This document shows positions 60,098 to 64,000 of a DNA stretch of 64,000 bases, one piece after another. The translations under genes were made by a program, and so were the position numbers. Origin of the DNA: UBA8752 sp040261275 (GTDB lineage: Bacteria > Bacteroidota > Bacteroidia > Flavobacteriales_D > Sanyastnellaceae); contig JBDQOI010000001.1 in NCBI GenBank assembly GCA_040261275.1, positions 62,001-126,000 on the forward strand, written 5' to 3'. Position 1 is the stretch's first letter; each line of letters opens with the position of its first letter. Below the pieces are notes generated by a model that ran no database searches, had not been told where the DNA came from, and saw only the letters and a list, made by a program, of their open reading frames with translations.

Positions 60098-60130
60098 AAA
60101 AGGCGAAAGGTTGCGTCCCTTTCGCCTTTT
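60098..60130 (-). terminator. Rho-independent terminator of the ECF sigma factor gene
   Basis: On the minus strand a 13-bp perfect stem (AAAAGGCGAAAGG / CCTTTCGCCTTTT) with a 7-base loop is followed by a fifth T. It lies 31 bases past the sigma factor stop and before the CHU_C gene start. Confidence 0.88.
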
Positions 60131-60160
60131 CAAACGACATTGATTTGAACAGAGCCTGAA

Positions 60161-60670
60161 TCAGTTCACGGCAAACTCGGAGAGTTCTTCGCGAAGGCGC
60201 TTCCGAGCGTGGAAGATGCGGCTCTTGACCGTCCCCATGGGAATTCCCAATTCCTCGGCAATCTCATCGTAGTGAAATCCATCGAGAAACATGGAAAATG
60301 GACGGCGGAAATCGTACTTCAACCGGGAAATGGCGGACTGGATGTCGTCAATGTTGATGAGCGAGGTCACCGAATCGTGGTGGTAGTCCTGATTGGAGTT
60401 CAAAAAGAACTGGTTCTCAGTCTGGTCGACGATGGTATTCTGGAAACGCTTCCGCTTGTAGTTGTTGATGAAGATGTTGCGCATGATCGTGTACAACCAC
60501 CCTTTGATGTTCGTACCCTCCTTGAAATTGTTCTTGTAGCGCAACGCTTTGACAAATGTCTCCTGAACCAGATCATTGGCATCTTCCCTGTCTCGGGTGA
60601 AGCCCAAGGCGAAACCGGACAGAAAACTCTCGTGAGAAACCAAAAGGTTGTTGAACTCGATAGTGGACAT
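60161..60670 (-). CDS. ECF-type RNA polymerase sigma factor
   Basis: A 169-residue sigma-70 family protein with only regions 2 and 4. Region 2 is DREDANDLVQETFVKALRYKNNF with LYTIMRNIFINNYKRKRF; region 4 is the helix-turn-helix FHYDEIAEELGIPMGTVKSRIFHARKRLRE. It directs polymerase to an alternative promoter set. No anti-sigma factor gene is adjacent, which is common in the Bacteroidota variant. ATG at 60670 is chosen; an alternative TTG at 60691 adds seven residues. A promoter-like element with a palindrome lies just upstream. Confidence 0.92.
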   Translation of the reverse strand: MSTIEFNNLLVSHESFLSGFALGFTRDREDANDLVQETFVKALRYKNNFKEGTNIKGWLYTIMRNIFINNYKRKRFQNTIVDQTENQFFLNSNQDYHHDSVTSLINIDDIQSAISRLKYDFRRPFSMFLDGFHYDEIAEELGIPMGTVKSRIFHARKRLREELSEFAVN

Positions 60671-60688
60671 ATGTTCAATGTTGTGATC

Positions 60689-60720
60689 CAAAGATTAGAC
60701 AAAATCTAATTGCGGCCAAA
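60689..60720 (-). promoter_or_regulatory. Candidate promoter with palindromic spacer upstream of the sigma factor
   Basis: On the minus strand: TTTG, 19 bases, TAATCTTTG (a -7 box with one extra base), close to the Bacteroidota TTTG-N19-TAnnTTTG pattern. Within the spacer lies a perfect inverted repeat ATTAGA-N5-TCTAAT (60694-60710), overlapping the -7 box. Such a placement would let a bound regulator block transcription. The sigma factor itself or the MerR-like gene upstream are candidates to bind. Confidence 0.5.
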
Positions 60721-60955
60721 TTCCTGTTCAACTTTTTTGAAATTTTGATTAACAAACTGGGCTTTTTGCAGGGATAGCAGGCGGATTGTTCAGCTTCTAA
60801 AGCGCAAGACAGAACAAACACCTTCCCTCTCACCCTGTACATTGACATGTGAGGGGGAGGTGCACAGAGACGTGGAGGTTTCCCCTGGATTGGGTTAAAC
60901 GCTCTGATCTCTACTGTAAGATTTGGGAACCGTGGAGTTCTCCGCGCCAGCGACT

Positions 60956-61855
60956 TCAGGTGCTCAACAGTGCCCCGATCAATGACTGCCCGTCTGGATG
61001 GAGCAGCAATCGTGGGTCTGGGCTCTCGACGCCGGCGAAGACCCGGCCTGCAAAGTGGAACGACAACTGGGTCCCGGAGACCTCACGCAACACCCGACGC
61101 AAGTAGTCTGACACCCCATTCTCAGCTGGGAAGGTGGTACAATACGCCACACATTTGAGATTGGGGAATTGCGGTGCCATCTGGACCAAGTCTTCCAGTG
61201 GAACGGACTGACCGAGGAACAAGCTCTTGTACCCTGCCTTCCGCAGTAAATAGTGCACCATCAGCAGACTGATGTCATGGATTTCCCTTTCGGGCAGGAA
61301 GAGCGCAAAAACTTCGTCTTCGTATGCAGCATCCACTGGAGGCAATTCATCCACCGCCCTGAAGAGCCGTTGACGAATGAGGTTGCTCACAAAGTGCTCG
61401 TGTGCTGGACAAATGGCACTTGTCAGCCACAACATTCCGATTTGCCCCATGAAGGGCAGATACAGACGAAGCAGCAAATCGCTGAATCCCGCTTGGGATT
61501 CGTAGGTACTCGATACACTGCGAAACAGCTGCTCATCGAAATTGAGCATGCTGATCTTCAGCATTCCCAGCCAGTGGTCTTCGCTGGTCGAGGCCGTCCC
61601 CAGTGACCGGATCGCGGCCTGGACGTCGGCCTTCCCCATGGAAGCAATCTGCGAAATCTTGTGGCCGTTCTGGTTGAGCAGACTGACGTTCAGCAAATGC
61701 TTGAGGTCTTCCGATGTGTAGAACCGAATGTTCGTGGAGGTGCGCCGTGGGGATAGCAGGCCATAACGCTGCTCCCAAGCGCGGATGGTGTGCGCTTTGA
61801 TGCCCGTGAAATGTTCGAGATCCTTGATGGAAAATTCCTGCACTACTGCGGTCAC
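60956..61855 (-). CDS. MerR-family regulator with CarH/LitR-like B12-binding region (altered signature)
   Basis: A 299-residue regulator. The N-terminal MerR helix-turn-helix is SIKDLEHFTGIKAHTIRAWEQRYGLL, followed by the dimer helix. Residues 90-170 form the helical cap with a W-x9-EH motif, W143, E153 and H154, as in the adenosylcobalamin-light sensor CarH. The Rossmann-like B12 domain keeps E191 and H193 of the E/DxHxxG motif, but the following G is S196 and the later S and GG positions read Y238 and AG. Cobalamin binding is therefore possible but weakened, and light response uncertain. Start is GTG at 61855. It is divergent from the beta-helix gene and upstream of the sigma factor on the same strand. 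Confidence 0.85.
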   Translation of the reverse strand: MTAVVQEFSIKDLEHFTGIKAHTIRAWEQRYGLLSPRRTSTNIRFYTSEDLKHLLNVSLLNQNGHKISQIASMGKADVQAAIRSLGTASTSEDHWLGMLKISMLNFDEQLFRSVSSTYESQAGFSDLLLRLYLPFMGQIGMLWLTSAICPAHEHFVSNLIRQRLFRAVDELPPVDAAYEDEVFALFLPEREIHDISLLMVHYLLRKAGYKSLFLGQSVPLEDLVQMAPQFPNLKCVAYCTTFPAENGVSDYLRRVLREVSGTQLSFHFAGRVFAGVESPDPRLLLHPDGQSLIGALLST

Positions 61856-61909
61856 ATTATGTCAAACACCCGGTCGGACCGTTTGTTCGGATAAAGATGT
61901 CACCGCCAT

Positions 61910-61917
61910 TAGTTTTG
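61910..61917 (+). promoter_or_regulatory. Candidate -7 box (TAGTTTTG) of the beta-helix protein gene
   Basis: Exact TAnnTTTG, 23 bases before the ATG at 61941, with TTTG at 61882-61885 (24-base gap). It lies in the 85-base spacer divergent from the MerR-like gene. Confidence 0.5.
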
Positions 61918-61940
61918 GCAGGCCCCCAGACCACCTCCCT

Positions 61941-63080
61941 ATGCCCGCAATCCACCTTCTTGAAGACAACGGCTGCGTCGCCCTGCACCCTTTCCACCAT
62001 TTGGATGGTGCGGGCAGCATTCGAATGGGAGCCTTCACGCAAGCGGATCGCTGGTCATTTGTGGAGGAGCAGTGCGCCGGAAAAATGCCGGAAACCAACA
62101 AGGCACTCAAGATCAATGCCCGCTGGGTACCCAATGAAAAGACCGCTGCTGCACTTTTGACGCTCCGGGAAGGAGAGTCGCTGTATCATGATGATGTTTT
62201 CCTCGCACATTGGGAGGATTCAACCGAGACCGTCAGGAAAAAGTCACTGGGCGACCCGCCCTTTCTCCTCTCCCACGCCAATCAGCTGTTCACCGAGCTC
62301 CACGTTCAATTGCCCGCTGACCGTATGGACCTGAACCGTCAGTGGGACCTGCAATGGGAGCCAGAACTGCCGCACACCCTCATTTTTGGTGATGCCTCCG
62401 AACTCGGGGTATCCAAGGGCGCCTTGGTCAGAGCAGCTTCCATCAATACCGAGGAGGGAATGGTGGTCATTGGCCCTGATGCCGTCGTTGAACCCGGAGT
62501 CCACCTCAAAGGGCCTTTGGTCATTGGGGCGGCTTCCACGGTTCGAATGGGTGCCCGAATTACAGGTCCATCGGTTATTGGTCCCCACTGCAAAGTCGGG
62601 GGAGAGATCTCCAATGTCAGCTTTCAAGGATGGGCCAACAAGGCGCATGATGGATTTTTAGGGAACAGCGTCATTGGACGCTGGTGCAACCTCGGCGCCG
62701 GCACGGAATCCAGCAACCTGAAGAACACCTACGGGGAGGTCAAGCAATGGAATCAGGAATCCGGCACCCTGGAAGGCACCGGGTTGCAATTCTGTGGACT
62801 GCTCATGGGTGACCACAGCAAGTGCGGTATTGGCACGACGTTCAATACCGGAACAGTAGTGGATCCGGCCTGTGCCATTTTCGATTCGGGATTCCCACCC
62901 AAGCACCTCCCCCCCTTCAGTTGGTTTAACGCACGCACCGAGGAGATGCAGATCCAATCCTTGGACCGGATGCTGAATACTGCAGCCAAGGTGATGGGGC
63001 GTCGAGGGGTGACAATGTCCGAAGCCCAACGCGACAACCTGACACGTTTGTACCATGAGCGCCTCCCACCGGGAAGTTGA
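61941..63080 (+). CDS. GlmU-like putative sugar nucleotidyltransferase with left-handed beta-helix
   Basis: A 379-residue protein. The N-terminal half (1-190) has a truncated nucleotidyltransferase-like fold without the GxGTRxxP loop of active enzymes. The C-terminal half is a left-handed beta-helix of hexapeptide repeats: IGPDAVVEPGVHLKGPLVIG, MGARITGPSVIGPHCKVGGE, then SVIGRWCNLGAGTESSNLKN and GIGTTFNTGTVVDPAC. The layout is shared with a Bacteroidota family annotated as glucose-1-phosphate thymidylyltransferase-like. It may act in cell-wall or sugar-nucleotide metabolism; the missing pyrophosphorylase loop argues against GlmU activity. ATG at 61941 follows a -7 box. Confidence 0.8.
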   Translation: MPAIHLLEDNGCVALHPFHHLDGAGSIRMGAFTQADRWSFVEEQCAGKMPETNKALKINARWVPNEKTAAALLTLREGESLYHDDVFLAHWEDSTETVRKKSLGDPPFLLSHANQLFTELHVQLPADRMDLNRQWDLQWEPELPHTLIFGDASELGVSKGALVRAASINTEEGMVVIGPDAVVEPGVHLKGPLVIGAASTVRMGARITGPSVIGPHCKVGGEISNVSFQGWANKAHDGFLGNSVIGRWCNLGAGTESSNLKNTYGEVKQWNQESGTLEGTGLQFCGLLMGDHSKCGIGTTFNTGTVVDPACAIFDSGFPPKHLPPFSWFNARTEEMQIQSLDRMLNTAAKVMGRRGVTMSEAQRDNLTRLYHERLPPGS

Positions 63081-63146
63081 CCTGCCAACTTGACCCTTTC
63101 CAGGCCCATTCATCCCCATGGCTTGATTTATGACTTTCAGAAACCG

Positions 63147-64000
63147 ATGCAAGAAGAAAGAACGTTTCCCCTCCTTTTGAATGAGGAATCCGAGGACCAC
63201 GTCACCATTCCCCTGCTGAGTTCAGAGGATGAGGCGGCCATGGAGCGTGAGGACACGCCGGAAGCCCTGCCGATTCTCCCATTGAGAAACACAGTTTTGT
63301 TCCCCGGCGTGGTGCTTCCCATCAATGTGGGCAGGGATCAAAGCCTTGAGCTGCTCAAAGCGGCGCACAAAGGTGGACATGACATCGGTGTCATGACGCA
63401 GGAGGATAGCGAGGTCGAGAATCCGGAAGGCGGAGACCTGCACGATGTGGGAACCGTCGCGCGCATCGTAAAAATGCTGCGCATGCCCGACGGCTCCAAT
63501 ACCGTCATCATCCAGGGAAAGCGCCGCTGTCGAATGGGTGAGGTCCTGGAAACCGAGCCCTATCTGCGGGCCCGGGTGAGTCCCTTTCCCGACACGGAGG
63601 ATCCGTGGGATGACACCGAGCGGGAGGCCATGCAGCAAAGCCTGCAGGAAATGAGCATGGACGTCATCCAGAACAGTCCCAACATTCCCTCCGAGGCGGC
63701 CATCGCCATCAAGAACATTGATTCCCTGCGCTTTCTGGTGCACTTCATCGCGTCCAATATGAATGCCGAGAAGCAGCAGAAGCAGGACCTGCTGCAGATT
63801 CCCGGTTTGAGGGGTCGCGTGGAGAAGGTCATGGAGTTGCTCGGCGAGGAGCTGAAGGTGCTGGAGCTCAAGCACGACATCCAAAGTCGGGTCAAAACGG
63901 ACATCGAGAAGCAGCAGCGCGAATTCTTCCTGCACCAGCAGATGAAGCAGATTCAGGAAGAGTTGGGATCGGATCCGCACAAGGAGGACATCGCCGGAAA
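63147..64000 (+). CDS. lon: ATP-dependent protease Lon, N-terminal part (3' truncated by window edge)
   Basis: The first 284 residues of Lon, continuing past the window. After an acidic leader (MQEERTFPLLLNEES) comes the LON domain: LPILPLRNTVLFPGVVLPI, RIVKMLRMPDGSNTVIIQGK and IKNIDSLRFLVHFIASN, then the central coiled coil (KHDIQSRVKTDIEKQQREFF, LHQQMKQIQEELG) that precedes the AAA+ module. Lon degrades damaged and regulatory proteins and is induced by heat stress. ATG at 63147 is used; an earlier ATG at 63130 is out of frame. It follows the beta-helix gene by 66 bases. Confidence 0.95.
   Translation, partial: MQEERTFPLLLNEESEDHVTIPLLSSEDEAAMEREDTPEALPILPLRNTVLFPGVVLPINVGRDQSLELLKAAHKGGHDIGVMTQEDSEVENPEGGDLHDVGTVARIVKMLRMPDGSNTVIIQGKRRCRMGEVLETEPYLRARVSPFPDTEDPWDDTEREAMQQSLQEMSMDVIQNSPNIPSEAAIAIKNIDSLRFLVHFIASNMNAEKQQKQDLLQIPGLRGRVEKVMELLGEELKVLELKHDIQSRVKTDIEKQQREFFLHQQMKQIQEELGSDPHKEDIAG

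Overview
The window is dense, roughly 55-58% G+C chromosomal DNA from a member of the Bacteroidota, most likely a marine Flavobacteriales relative. The evidence is type IX secretion (T9SS) C-terminal domains, gliding-associated (CHU_C) and SprB-like modules, a DPP11-type S46 peptidase, FucP- and SLC45-type sugar transporters, -7 boxes of the Bacteroidota form TAnnTTTG, weak Shine-Dalgarno use and many ATGA/TGATG gene overlaps. I see no tRNA, rRNA, CRISPR array, prophage or insertion sequence. Two genes run off the ends: icmF on the left and lon on the right.

Layout. 1-4215 (+): 3' part of a fused isobutyryl-CoA mutase, a sulfotransferase-like P-loop protein, a class IV aminotransferase-like protein without the usual PLP lysine, a small membrane protein and an EamA exporter. 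4202-12234 (-): a T9SS-secreted lysyl-oxidase-like protein, DPP11, threonine aldolase and a SprB-repeat T9SS protein, with one 40-residue His-rich membrane protein on +. 12286-17544 (+): yaaA, an FKBP lipoprotein, and an M43 metalloprotease carrying six exact-period 267-bp repeats. 17594-23459: GT2 glycosyltransferase, DUF819 transporter, a membrane-spanning putative regulator divergent from an HDAC-family deacetylase, and ribA. 23572-34398 (-): three large secreted proteins ending in the same EF-hand/Cys tail, with an SLC45-type transporter between two of them. 34638-38617 (-): pgi, fba, a TPR lipoprotein and def. 38666-43639: ribB fused to a degenerate GCHII domain, rpmE2, a probable small RNA, a SPOR-like secreted protein, xerD and an esterase. 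43585-50464 (-): gluQ, ettA, a metallophosphoesterase and a complete iron/cobalamin-type ABC importer. 50527-55312: acyl-CoA carboxylase carboxyltransferase, HEAT-like protein, NUDIX CoA pyrophosphatase, aat and small proteins including a 49-residue Lys-rich one. 55466-64000: FucP-type transporter, a CHU_C adhesin-like protein, an ECF sigma factor, a CarH/LitR-like MerR regulator, a left-handed beta-helix nucleotidyltransferase-like protein and lon.

How the genes fit together. Branched-chain and odd-chain acyl-CoA metabolism is represented by icmF and the carboxyltransferase. Cobalamin may be a thread: icmF needs it, the ABC importer is of the family that carries it or iron chelates, and the MerR protein has a CarH-like sensor fold, though with an altered B12 signature. 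Riboflavin synthesis is split: the GCHII half of the ribB fusion has lost its zinc cysteines, and a separate intact ribA lies about 15 kb away. The surface proteome is large and shares a Cys/Asp-rich repeat written here as the GCTD motif. The strongest leads for new biology are the shared C-terminal tail of the three giant proteins, the unnamed YDSW domain, the P-loop/aminotransferase pair, and the orphan terminator marking a small RNA near 40.4 kb.
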